From Aquilaria yunnanensis (Eukaryota > Streptophyta > Magnoliopsida > Malvales > Thymelaeaceae), in NCBI GenBank assembly GCA_039654915.1, contig JBDJPA010000011.1, forward strand, positions 4,712,001 through 4,776,000: DNA of 64,000 nt. The letters are read 5' to 3'. Position 1 is the first letter of the stretch, and every line of letters begins with the position of its first letter. Position numbers and translations under genes: made by a program. The notes below the pieces were generated by a model that was not told the DNA's origin, ran no database searches, and saw nothing but the letters and a program-made list of their open reading frames with translations. This document shows positions 12,900 to 23,711 of the stretch, piece after piece.

Positions 12900-13430
12900 A
12901 TTGCAGCTTGGCAATCATAGTGCATAGACACGGAAGGCATTGGTTTTATGCCAAAAGTTTTTCAACCACTCAGCTTCACTTCCAGCCATTTCTAAGGCTA
13001 TAAATTTTGACTCCATAGTAGATCTAGCAATGATAGTTTGCTTGGAAGATCTCCAAGACACAGCACTACTACCAAGAGTGAAAATGTATCCACTAGTGGA
13101 TTTGGTTTCATCATAGTCAGAAATCCAATCAGCATCACCGTACCCTTCTAGTACAGTGGGAAATCCATTACACATGATACCATATTTCATGGTACCTTTT
13201 AAATATTTCATAATTCATACTAGTGCATTCCAATGTTCTTCATTCGGATTTTGAGTATATCTACTCAATCTACACACAACATAAGCTATATCAGGTTGAG
13301 TGAAGTTCATTAAGTGCATTATACTCCCAATAATTTGTGCATACTCTTTGTTGAGCAACACTTTCTTCCTTATTTTTTTTAATTGTGTGTTTGCATTATA
13401 AAGAGTGCTCATAGGTGTCACATCAAAATA
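12900..13430 (-). pseudogene. Copia RNase H and end of RT
   Basis: The minus frames 13421-13215 and 13211-12915 lie almost end to end. The first has YAQIIGSIMHLMNFTQPDIAY, the usual end of copia RT. The second is the RNase H domain with [39 protein letters not shown] and [15 protein letters not shown]. The catalytic acidic residues of the DADW box are present. One frame break at about 13213 separates the two. Confidence 0.9.
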
Positions 13431-14110
13431 GTTGAACTTCTTTAAAATGTTTTCAACATAGTGCTATTGTGATAACATTAAATCACTTTATTTCCTTATG
13501 ATTTTAACACCCAAAATCACACTAGCTTCCCCTAGATCTTTCATGTCAAACTATGAAGATATGAAGGTTTTGGTGTATTCAACTATTTCAAGAGTAGTTC
13601 AAAAAATGAGAATCATCCACATAAAGGCTGATTCTTACACATTCACCACCTTCAAGTTTTGTGTAAACACATTTATCAACTCTAATAGTTGAAAAATTGT
13701 TACTTAACAAAACTTGATCAAATTTCTCATGTCACTATTTAGGCGCTTGCTTTAATCCATGTAAGGATTTTTGCAATTTACGCACTTTTGTTTCTTATCT
13801 AGAAACAATATAATCTTTTGGTTGAACCATATATATTTCTTCTTGTAGATCCTTATTTAAGAGAACAGTTTTAACATCTATTTGATGTAAGAAAAATTTA
13901 TGTACAGAAGCCATGGTAAATAAAAACTCTTATTTAATAAATTCTAGATACTGATGGAAAATGGGTCAAAGTAATCTATATTATTTTTTTCTCTTTTTTT
14001 TTTTTTTGAGTAAAATTTTTTGTTACAAATCTTGCTTTGAAGTTTTCAAGAGAACCATCATGTTTAAATTTTCTTTAAAAATCCATTTGAAAAATGGGTT
14101 TAGCACTAGA
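13431..14110 (-). pseudogene. Copia reverse transcriptase, decayed
   Basis: On the minus strand, 13890-13740 reads HQIDVKTVLLNKDLQEEIYM followed by KSLHGLKQAPK. 13690-13610 reads VDKCVYTKLEGGECVRISLYVDD. The YVDD catalytic box therefore survives. Stops and gaps interrupt the rest, including a poly-T tract near 13990-14010. Confidence 0.82.
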
Positions 14111-14289
14111 GGGTAAATCTAGTAAATCTAGTAAATCAAAAGTATAATTTTATAAAATTGAGTCAATCTCATTTTGAATAACGTTTTTTTCCCCAGAAAA
14201 CAGACCCTTTTGAAGAATTTGCTTGAGCAAAAAATTGGGGATCTTCTACAAGATAGATGTCAAAGGAATTCTTTTTCCTTTACCTTTTA

Positions 14290-14645
14290 CTCCTTTTTTT
14301 TTTTTCTTTTGATGTTCAGAGACATCTCTAATAATGGAGCACAAGAAATTTCTTCTTTTCATAAAGGAAAGATATGCTTGAAAAACTCAGCATTCTCAGT
14401 TTCAATTTTGGTCTTGTAGTCCAACACATCACTTTTCAATACCAAAGATCTATATACAACACTATGCTCTGCATATCCAACAAACATGCAATCGGATATC
14501 TCTGATCCTATTTTATGCTTTTTTGTTTCAGGAAACATAACCTTTGCAGGACATCCTCAAACATTCAAAAACTTTAACTTTGGAGGATAATCATTTCATA
14601 TTTCATATGGAGTTGTACTAATCCTTTTGTAAGATGTCGAGGAAT
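14290..14645 (-). pseudogene. Copia integrase C-terminal region
   Basis: The minus strand from about 14640 reads ISTTPYEI, then YPPKLKFLNV, GCPAKVMFPETKKHKIG, CMFVGYAEHS and YRSLVLKSD, then ENAEFFKHIFPL. This is the stretch between integrase core and RT in plant copia elements. The integrase core itself is missing, so the deletion break lies between 14645 and the LTR at 14822. Confidence 0.82.
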
Positions 14646-14821
14646 AGCTTGGCTAGTGTCGGTGATGACAACATCAGCATAATGACATCAATTTTTTTTT
14701 TTGCAACAATAGCAGCTCTCATGTAGAACTTGGTGTCAGCAGCAGCTTCATCATAAAGTAGCAGCAACCTCAGTATCAACAGGTTCATGGCACCTCGGAT
14801 CCATACTATAATCCTTAATAT

Positions 14822-15259
14822 TGTTGGAAAAATATTGATGCTGAAACACCATGAACCACAAGAATGTAAACCTGAGGCGTGTAAACATTATCCTTAAGGA
14901 TTATAGTTCATAATTCTCCAAAATGTGTAAGAGCTCAGGTCTGTGAAAATTTCCCAATGGTACTCGTAACTGGGATACTCAAGGAATCAGCAGAAAAACC
15001 AGCAATGACTAAGAGCAAAAGTGTTTTGAGGGAAAAGAGAAAGCTCAAGTTGTGTACAAAAAACTAATGAAATGAGTACATGTATTTATAGGAAGTGAAG
15101 AGAGGGTGACACACTTTGTAAGCAATGTGGGATAAACAATGTATACTAAGTGAATGGAGAGACATGATTTTTCTAAGCAATGTGGAATAAAGAAACATTC
15201 TCAAGGTTTTGTCCAATATGGGATAATTATGCCTTTTAAAATACATTTTATATACAATA
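14822..15259 (-). repeat. 5' LTR of the copia element
   Basis: It begins on the minus strand at 15259 and ends CCAACA at 14822. It aligns along its length with 11666-12133, with a shorter middle. Confidence 0.9.
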
Positions 15260-15264
15260 GGCAT

Positions 15265-16252
15265 TACATAGTAGAATTGTTTGTGGCAGCAGCAAACGCC
15301 TTGTAAGGGATCTGAGCAACCATCTTACTTTTTAAGTTTCATACGTACATACATGCATAGAGCAAGACCACCTTCCATTTCCATAAACAGCAATAATCCT
15401 CGGCTTCGATAGTTATAATATTTATCCATACAAAATTAGATCGTAATGATTGTAATCAACTTATATTCACACCTCCAAACCGTGATCATTTAATGCCATA
15501 TCAACCATGAATCTATCACTACAATCATTAGACATGCTCACAAACCTTAACTATCCAATATCAACCATGAAGTTTTCCCTCAATCATTAGATACATCCTT
15601 GAATTAGGGGCAAACATTAGGCATATCGGTAATTATTTAATGCAACATGCGCCATGTTTCAACCATGCCGAAACCCTACATCTCTCAAACTGTCAAACAA
15701 CATTATTCAAGCAATGCGGGCGACATCGCTCGATGAGATTAAACTGCATCACGCACAATGTATTCCACTGACAATTTGATAGTTCTCGGGTTATCGGAAT
15801 TTGTTAATTGGCAAAAATAACTGAAAAACCACTCATTTTTTCTATGGTGACACGAATCCGCCATTCATGTTTTGTTTAGGCCAAATAAACCATTTATCTT
15901 TTAAAAATATCCCAAACAGGCCACTTGTCATTATGATTGTGTCTTTGTTTCGGCTGTTTTGTTTTGTGTCTTTAATGGCGAGTTTGGTTGTTTTGCAGGC
16001 TGTTTGTTGTGGCTGTTCTTTTCCTTGTTGTCCTGTACGTTCTTCCTTTGGTTATCTTCTTGTACTTTTTGTTTCTATGTTAAATAAAGATTTTCTTGTT
16101 TCGAAAAGGATTACATTAACTGACACAGTTGGCACCGAGAAACAATGAATCGTAACAACCGTTTTATGCCTCATTGCTACTATAGGATATTTATGTATTG
16201 TGGTTGTTCCCAGAAGCAAAGGTTCATCTTACTCACGATTTGGCTTCATCTC
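15265..16252. other. Intergenic, nothing assigned
   Basis: There is no recognisable gene. An open frame at 15867-16148 encodes a Cys/Phe/Leu-rich 93-residue peptide with no motif I know; it is probably chance. Confidence 0.5.
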
Positions 16253-16261
16253 TCTTTCCTT

Positions 16262-16375
16262 GAGTAAATTGTATAAATTGCCTCTAACATTTAATTATTA
16301 TTTCATTTTAGTCTTTAATATATTAAATATTATATTTTGGTCCTAAAGCTATTAAAATTGTTTCATTTGGTTCCT
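16262..16375 (+). repeat. Left terminal inverted repeat of the giant MULE
   Basis: It matches the inverted sequence 41970-42080 at roughly four of five positions. Shared blocks are GAGTAAATTGTAT, CTAACATTT, TTTCATTTTAGTCTTTAAT and TTTTGGTCCTAAA. The count is by eye. Confidence 0.85.
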
Positions 16376-16660
16376 CACCAAATGAAATTCATTAACTTAG
16401 GATAAATGTTTGGCATAAAATTTTGAAAATATAATTTAAATATTTGATAACTGTTTTCTAGTAATATTTAAACAGTTTCATATTTTTGACAATAAATAAA
16501 CTATTTAGACTAGTAGTTTTTTAGTTTTGAATGAAATAAGTTTAATTTACAGAAAAGAAGGAAAAAAAGTGATTGTGCACAATAAGTCACCTAACTTATT
16601 TTCTTGTCCTAATTAAGTATCTGACCTTAAGATTATCCCAGCAAGCTACCTTTCTTTTTA

Positions 16661-17011
16661 GGGTAAATACCTTCAGTTGTCCCTAAACTATGACCATGTT
16701 GCTTAATCATCTTCAAACTATCATGTGTTGTACCATTCGTCCTAAAACTATTTAATTGTTGCTATTTTGTCTTGTCGTTAACTAAACCGTTAAATATGAA
16801 CGAAAAAGTGGTGCCACATCAGCAGCCACATCATTTTTTTATGTCACATCAGTGGCCACGTTATTTTTCTGTCAATATTTAACGGTTTAGTTAACGGCAG
16901 GACGAAATAGTAATAATTAAATAGTTTCAGAACGAGTGGTACAACATATGATAGTTTGAAGATGATTAAGCAACATGAGCATAGTTTAGGGACAGCTGAA
17001 AATATTTACCC
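16661..17011. mobile_element. 351-bp MULE-type MITE
   Basis: Almost the whole element is an inverted repeat: GGGTAAATA... at the left mirrors ...ATTTACCC at the right, with GTCCCTAAACTATG against CATAGTTTAGGGAC. A perfect 9-bp target duplication TTCTTTTTA flanks it (16652-16660 and 17012-17020). It has no coding capacity. It lies inside the left TIR of the surrounding element. Confidence 0.93.
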
Positions 17012-17417
17012 TTCTTTTTATTACGCGTCTCACTCAAGTTCATTATTAAATCAGATGAAAAATGCTAATATAACATTAAATGATATTAAAATAAATTTAA
17101 AATAACAACTTTACTCATTAAACTGTTTTGATCACTAATTCTAACCCTTAAACTTCCAATAAAATCAATTTTACTGTCCCTCACCCAATCCCAACCCCTA
17201 AAACCCAAACCTCTTATCCCTACCACCGTTAAAAACTACCACTGTTAACCGCCTTCAGCCGTCGATCTCCGACGGCCTTACCGTCATTGATCACCAACCG
17301 CCCTCCCAGGTCACTGCTTCTAGCCACAGCTGACCGACCTCCAGCTGTCGATCTTTTGTGCCCTCCCAATTCACTGCCTCTAGTCGCCGTCGATCATCCC
17401 CATGCTGCATCTGCCAT

Positions 17418-17420
<3 letters not shown>

Positions 17421-17452
<32 letters not shown>
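17421..17452. repeat. (GA)n microsatellite
   Basis: It is an uninterrupted GA dinucleotide run. It creates Arg/Glu repeats in overlapping open frames (17287-17882), which are therefore not taken as genes. Confidence 0.95.
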
Positions 17453-17455
<3 letters not shown>

Positions 17456-18080
17456 TCGCAGTAACAGCGGAAAAGTGCCGTCATCGATCTCTAATTCTCG
17501 TTCAACGGTTATTAGACGGCACTATGGTGGCACGAGACAGAGCAAGGCATGGAGCAGCAGGACCAGGATTGTGTGTCGCTCGTGGCTACAAGAGGCTGTG
17601 GCAGAGATCTCGTGGCAGGCCTGTGCCTGTTGTGATGGAGATCTTGCGGCCTCATCCAGTGGAGGTGAAAGAGGCGTCAATCAGGCGATGGTGTCAATTG
17701 GGCGGCGGTTTCAATCGATGAGCAAGCAAAAGGTCGAACAATTGGGCGGCGTTGTCAATATGCAGCAAAGTTCTGGGACAAAGAACTGGGAAAGATTAGG
17801 CCGCCAAAATCGTGTAGATTGGAATAAATTTGATGGAGAGGGTACAAACAGCAGATTGAGAAATTTAATCCTAAAAATTTAGTTTTCGAAGTGTTTTTTT
17901 TAGATTATTTTAATATTTTTTATGCTACATAAGCAATATTCATATAATTTAAGGCTCAAATTAATAAAATGTTTCTAATTGGGATGCGTAATAAGAAAGA
18001 AAGGTAATTTACTACAATAATCCTAAGGTCAAATACCCAATTAGGACACAAAAATAAGTTAGGTGATCTCTCGTGGATTT

Positions 18081-18304
18081 TACCTAAAAAATTATTATAC
18101 AAATTAAAGTTATTGTAAGACAGTTTCTGTATAGTTTAAATTATGATCAGAAAAGTTATTATTGAACAAATACTTTGAGTTATCAAATTTCATTCAATAA
18201 AGATCAAAATAAAACATTTTAACAAATTTTGGACTAAAATGAAACTACGGATACCGTGCGTATATGTTCATTTGCACATAGGCAAGTAAATGACACATTT
18301 ACCC
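18081..18304 (-). repeat. Extra MULE-terminus-like sequence, inverted to the left end
   Basis: Its reverse complement aligns with 16340-16490, beyond the core TIR. Shared blocks are TTAAAAT-GTTT-ATTT, AATGAAATT, TTAACT and ATAATTTAAA. It ends in GGGTAAATGTGTC-like sequence at 18304. It may be a terminus of a related element or part of a complex, multi-copy subterminal region. Confidence 0.5.
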
Positions 18305-20588
18305 CTAGTTATTGTATCTAATTACTGCCATATCCCACAGGTCAGCTCATGAGATCTGAGAGTTCCAGAACCTTCGTCCTCTCCGATCTCCATGCTCGAC
18401 GCCGACGGCAGCCCGTGACAATGCTCGAGTCAATGAAGATCTGAGAGAGCAACCAGGGGCGAGGCATTGCCAAGGTGAGGCCAAGCGCGGCGAGCGGTCA
18501 GGCTAGGAGACACTTATATCCGAATGTTTTTGAAGTTTTTTACACTATGATTTCGGATGGAAGTGCAGGTTTTGTTGTTGTTGGAGACAGCGAGCCTTTG
18601 GATATTGAGTCGTTGATTTCTTTTTCTGATGAGGATGTCGCTGATTCGTTTTGTGGTTATGGCGGTGACGGCAATGGCGGCGAAGGTGATGTCTGTGCTA
18701 ACGGAGTTGGCGAGCATACAGGTTTTTTTACTTGTTGTATTTAAGTATCCAGCATTCCTTGTGGACATTTTTTCATATTGTTTTAGACAATTTATGGTGC
18801 AGTATCTGGACATGTTTCGTCTGGTTGTGATGGATGTCAGTCTATGAGTGTGAAAGTTGATTCAGGTATTATTTGGTTGCTTGTGTAGATTTTGTTCGTA
18901 CATTTTGGTTGTAATGCTTAGACGTTTTGGGAATAATGCTTTGACACTCTTTGCTGTAGGATGTGGACATCTTTTGTCTAGGAGTGAAGGACTTCGATCT
19001 ACAAGTGTTGAAGTAGACTCAGGTTGTGATATTGGTTTTTTACTAGACACTTTATGTAGACCGTTTGGACACATTTGGACTTATTTGTAGACATTTACCT
19101 GTGCAGGTAGTGGACGGTTCTATGAAATTGAATCAGGTAGGATTTTGGGTTTTTTTTAAGATTTCCTGTTTGTCTCATATGTGTTTTGTTTATTTCATGG
19201 TTTGTTTTTGTTTTGTATGGCAGTTAGTGCAGGTGGTGATGTGACATTATCTGTTGGCTCTGATTCTGTAAATTCTGCTGATGATGTTAATTGGGTTGGA
19301 GCAACCTTTGATTCTGTAGATAAGGCTGAATTTTTTTTTAAAGAGTATGCTATTTCTAGAGGTTATAGCATACGTTGTGCAAGGAGTAGATATAAGGGTG
19401 GTAGAAAGGATGGGGCACTTTACCACAAGGAGTTCCTCTGTTCCTATGCTGGTTTAAAGTCTGATAGTGTTAAGAAAGAGGTTGCTGAACGTCGTAGAGT
19501 TGATAAACGTAGTAATTGTTGTGCGGTAATACGTGTTAAGTTGAGCGATGATGGATTGTGGGTATGTCATGCTCATTTAGGACAGCATAATCATTCATTT
19601 GTTGCTGTTAGACAGCCATATTTGTTGCGGTCAGCTAAATTTTTGAATAAAGATATTTTCGCAGCTGTTGCAGATTTGATGGGGAATGGGATTAGACCTG
19701 CAGATGCTATTAGGGTTATATCAAATGAAGTCGGTGGGCTTGAGTCACTTGGCTTGACTAAACGAATGTTTTACAATTACTTATCTGCTGAGCGTGCATC
19801 TGAATTGGATATTGGGGATGCTTTGCTGCTGCTTGATACTTTTAATCGTAGGGCATCAGAAGATGTTGATTTCTTCTATGAGGTGCTAGTTGATAGTGAA
19901 AACAGATTAAGTAGTTTTATTTGGATTGATGAAGTGATGAAGGCTGATTATACAACATTTGGTGACGTCGTTGTGTTTGATACTACATTTCAAACCAATC
20001 GGTACAATATGTTTTGTGCTCCGTTTATTAGATTAAACAATCACAAGCAGAATGTTGTTTTTGCTATTGCTTTTCTTGTGGGTCAAAAGAGGGAGCACTT
20101 TGTTTGGTGTTTTGAGTGTTTTAAGAGGGGCATGGATGGAAAGCTTCCTCAGACAATTATGACAGATCAGGATGGTGCAATTGGATCTGCAGTTGACCAT
20201 GTTTTCTATGGTGTTCAACACAGATTATGTCTGTGGTATATTTGTGAGAATGCCAAGAAGAACATCAAGGGCTTAATGTGCATTAAAAGTTTTTCCAAAA
20301 TATTTTATAGATGTTTGTATCATTGTGCTACTGCTAGTGAGTTTTATGATGCATGGTCAAAGATGCTTGGGAGTTTCAACTGTTGTAATGTGGGATGGTT
20401 GAAGAACTTGTATGCAGCAAGATTTAAGTGGTGCCCAGCACTATGCAAGCACGTTTTATCTGCAGGTAATTTCACTGTGTAATTTGTGCATGATTAATAG
20501 AGATTTTGAATATAATGCTTAGGCAATTTGTTTGATATTAACAGACACTTTGTGTACGTTTTGACTGCAGTGCTTCGATCATCACAAC

Positions 20589-21442
20589 TGATAGCCGAAG
20601 GGCTATCGCCTCTCAGTACGAACTTCCCGCCGAAGGTGTGTTCGGGAAGCTTGGCGTAGCTCGAAAAGAAGCACCGTCATTGACCTCGGAGGTGCGAAAT
20701 CGAGCACCACAAAGTCATGACTTCGGCTAAAATGCCAAGAAATCTAAAGGTATTGCCGGCTTCCTCGGGGGACCAAACGGATCGTCTTTGGGACAGAGGC
20801 CTAGTCCCTACAAGCAGGAGAGAATCCTCCGAAGGCAGAATCACCGAAGTAAAGGACTCCCTGAGCTATGAGCATAACTCCCGAAGAAGGGCATCCAGAC
20901 CACGAGACAACCTCGCCCAAAGGACTTCGGGAGTACGGCATGAGCATTTAAAGAGCCTCTAACATGTCGCCCACAGACGTTACAGGCCGCTCCAAACGGC
21001 GGTCTGACATGCTGACGCCGTCTAGGTCCCATCACAACCTGTCTCGGTTCAAGGCTCAAGGAGCCTGCCACCGGCTACTAGTCCCCTACGCCCAGAAATT
21101 TAGAAAACATCTGACCGAACACGTGGCATCATCTGAACGGACTGGACACTCCTATAAATACCAAGGAACAGAACCTGGCAACGAGTTCGACTCCTCCTCC
21201 TTGAGAAAACAAAAACAGGCAAGGCAACTAAACCTCCTAGTGTTCCCCTCTTTTACCTCTCAGGACACTGACTTGGGCGTCAGAAGCTCCTCCCCGGAAC
21301 GACATTCTGGGGACTTCCTAACCCTCTCTTCTGAGCTTTTCAGGCACACTCCCCTGGGAAATCTGGGCTCCCGGCGTTCTCCCCCTCAGAAAGTTCCTCC
21401 ATGAGTCACAATGTCATCCGACGAAGATGCTGCTGGGTATCA
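20589..21442 (+). repeat. 5' LTR of the Tat element
   Basis: It begins TGATAGCCGAAGGG and ends GGGTATCA. A TATA box TATAAATA lies at 21153-21160. It aligns without gaps to 33073-33926. Confidence 0.95.
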
Positions 21443-22919
21443 TTTGGCGCCGTCTGTGGGAACCCACTCTGAGGTCGCCGCTGTTGAAACTCAGCGTTCG
21501 AAGGACAAGGGACTCCCGAGGTCCCCGTCCGCGCCTGAAACTCAACCGGCTACTGACCAAACCTTTCCAAGGATTTCCGTGCCCGAGGAAGAATGCCCCC
21601 TAGTCATTACTTTTAGCTTTTTGTGCGACTTTCAACGGTCTGTTGTGGCCGAAATGATGCAACAGATAGACCGAAGGTGGCCGCAACCAACTCAGGCGCA
21701 AAGGCCTCCTTCACCAGTACGCCCTCGGGAAAAAAGCCCCAAGCCAACCTACCACAGTTCGGGAAGCGGAAACCCGCGTGAGGAGTCTTCTACGGAAAAC
21801 ATACCCCTCGGGGTATGACAAACAGGGTCCAAGCGACCCAAAGTCCGACATGGAAAGAGTTCGTCGCCTGACGCGGAGTCTCTGTCCCCCCAACGCCGAA
21901 CTCACTCCCCGAAGAAGCGCCGACAATCTCCCTCCCCAGAGGAAGAACCTGCCACCACGATCCTTATGGAGAGGATACTAGCGAGGCTAAACAGGGTGGA
22001 AAAACAGGTAGCCCGTAAACCTGTCTAGGCCAGGCTGTCGGGAACCTTTTGCGAGGATGAGTCCCCGTTCACCCAGGCTGTAGTTGAGGCAGCCATGCCA
22101 GGTGACTTCAGAGTACCTCGGCTGGAGATTTATGATGGGCGCATTGATCCACAGGCCCATCTGACTAAGTACAGACGCAGCATGATGATGCACGGTGCCG
22201 ACGATGCCACTTTGTGCAAATGTTTCGAGGTCACCCTCACAGGACCAGCAACTGCGTGGTATAATTCGTTGACTCCAGGAACCATCACAGAGTTCCAGGA
22301 GTTATCCACGGCCTTCACGCAGCAATTTATTGGAAGTCGACCAATGGCTAAGATGCCTGTTCAGATGTTCGACATAGCGCAAAGAAATGGAGAAACCATC
22401 TGCGACTATGTCGAAAGGTTTAACAGAGAAGCTTTGAGTGTCCCGGACTTTCGGCCCGAAATACGTATTCTCGCCATGACGCGGGGCCTTCGGAAGGATT
22501 CACAGCTGTTTTACGAGTTCTCCAAGGACCCCCCGGACACGCTTGGCGAATTTTACCGAAGGGCCGAACAACACATGACCGCCGAAGAGCTAAGAATGGG
22601 CGGACCGAAGTCTAATCACACCCGTGCCGAAGGGTCCACCCAGCAAACCCGATATCCACCCGAACAGGCAGGCCGACCTCGGAGAATGAGGGGAAGGAAG
22701 CCCCCAATTTTCACGCCCCTGAACACCACGAGAACCAACATCCTCATGACAATGGAAAGGCAGGGGGCACAGATTCAGCGGCCAAGAGCCATGACCGCTG
22801 ATAACAAGAGGAACGTAAAGAAGTTCTGCCAGTTCCACCGCGACCACGGCCACGACACCGAAGACTGCTTCCAACTGAAGAAGTATATAGAGTCGCTGAT
22901 AAAACTGGGCCAACTTTGA
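21411..22919 (+). pseudogene. Gag of the Tat element
   Basis: One frame runs through the region and is interrupted by TGA at 21816-21818 and TAG near 22026. The open core 22095-22919 begins MPGDFRVPRLEIYDG. It carries the Retrotrans_gag motifs ATAWYNSLTPGTITEF and ICDYVERFNREAL. Near the end is a zinc-knuckle-like segment FCQFHRDHGHDTEDCFQLK. A TGA at 22917-22919 separates it from the protease part, which continues in the same frame. Frame 21411 starts inside the LTR, which is common for this group. Confidence 0.88.
21445..21462 (+). other. Primer binding site of the Tat element
   Basis: TGGCGCCGTCTGTGGGAA follows the 5' LTR by two bases. This is the usual non-Met primer site of Tat/Athila-type plant elements. 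Confidence 0.88.
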
Positions 22920-23711
22920 CGTTATTTGCGGGTGCCTTCCCTAAAGGGGAGAAAAGATGAGGAAGAAAAGGCAGAAGATGAGGATTACGACTCTGACAGG
23001 CGGAGGAACCGAAGTCCGAAAAGGCGCCCTCCACCTTCGGCAGGAGTAATACAAACAATCATGATGGGGCTCCTATCCTCGGAAAGAAAGAGGAAGGCCA
23101 GAGAAATAGCAGTCATGGAATATCAGAGTCCGACAAAGAAACTGGCCCGCAAGGATGGTTCCGCCGTCATCTTTCCCCATGACGACCCGCTGTTGATCAT
23201 GGCGAGGATAGGAAACTGGGATGTCAAGAGAGTGTTGCTCGATGATGGATCAAACGCCGACGTCCTGTTTTCACACTTACTGCCGAAACTGGGCATATCT
23301 AGCAGTGACCTCAAGCCCATCACCTCGCCTACTTTCGGGGTAGGACCATCCGAACTGCCTGTCCTCGGATGGATCGAGCTCCCCTTAATGATGAAAGGAA
23401 CTTCGGTAAATGAGACTGCTGAATTATTCGCCTCCACAATGGCAAGATTCATTGTCATGAATGTCCCTTCATCATACAATGCCATCCTTAGAAGGCAGAC
23501 ACAGGGAAATCTGCACATTTGCCCTGATGTGAGATACTTAACGGTCACTTTCGCCACCAAGGATGGAGACGCGAAAATCTTCATCGATCAGAGCGAAGTA
23601 AGGAAGGTGTTCGTCAAGGCACGAAAAGCTCCAGCAAGCAACTTTGCACAAACGATGGAGGCAAAGGCGCCAAAGAGGGCAAGGCAGAAGATCCCTCGAA
23701 GGCGGAAATAG
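22920..23711 (+). pseudogene. Protease region of the Tat element
   Basis: The same frame as gag continues after the stop at 22917. An Arg/Lys/Asp-rich linker leads to the retropepsin segment RVLLDDGSNADVLF, then LPVLGWIELPL. Related elements usually have DGGSSADI; here one Gly of the active-site loop is Asp. The frame ends at 23711. Pol starts in another frame that overlaps it, so one frameshift, programmed or by mutation, lies near 23690-23715. Confidence 0.8.

Larger units (their letters stand above)
11666..15259 (-). mobile_element. Ty1/copia retrotransposon, internally deleted, minus strand
   Basis: Two related LTRs (11666-12133 and 14822-15259) flank a 2.7-kb interior. The target duplication GGCAT is perfect at 11661-11665 and 15260-15264. 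Read on the minus strand the order is integrase C-terminus, RT, RNase H, which is Ty1/copia. The interior is too short for a full copia element, because gag, protease and the integrase core are missing. I could not find a convincing primer binding site next to the 5' LTR. A short purine tract (GTGGAGGAT on the minus strand) lies before the 3' LTR at 12134-12142. Confidence 0.92.
16570..18085. mobile_element. Nested non-autonomous TIR element (MULE-like)
   Basis: With the MITE at 16661-17011 removed, the left side 16580-17110 matches the inverted right side 17900-18085. Shared blocks include CACCTAACTTATTTT, GTCCTAATT, TTGACCTTAGGATTAT (left TGACCTTAAGATTAT) and TTATTACGC. The inverted repeats are close to 190 bp long, which fits a MULE. 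I could not fix the outer ends or the target duplication. The middle (17210-17880) is GC-richer than the flanks and looks like captured or gene-like DNA, but no protein is recognised. Confidence 0.62.

Noticed and set aside
17287..17882. Two overlapping frames of 144 and 174 residues
   Set aside because: Both pass through the GA microsatellite and contain Arg/Glu repeats; no motif, and they sit inside a nested TIR element.
16262..18304. A separate small MULE bounded by 16262 and 18304
   Set aside because: The flanks of these two ends do not match (TCTTTCCTT at left, CTAGTTATT at right), whereas 16262 and 42080 share the duplication.
22590..23058. Minus-strand frames opposite the Tat gag
   Set aside because: They mirror the gag and protease coding sequence. 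The real antisense ORF lies after the integrase.
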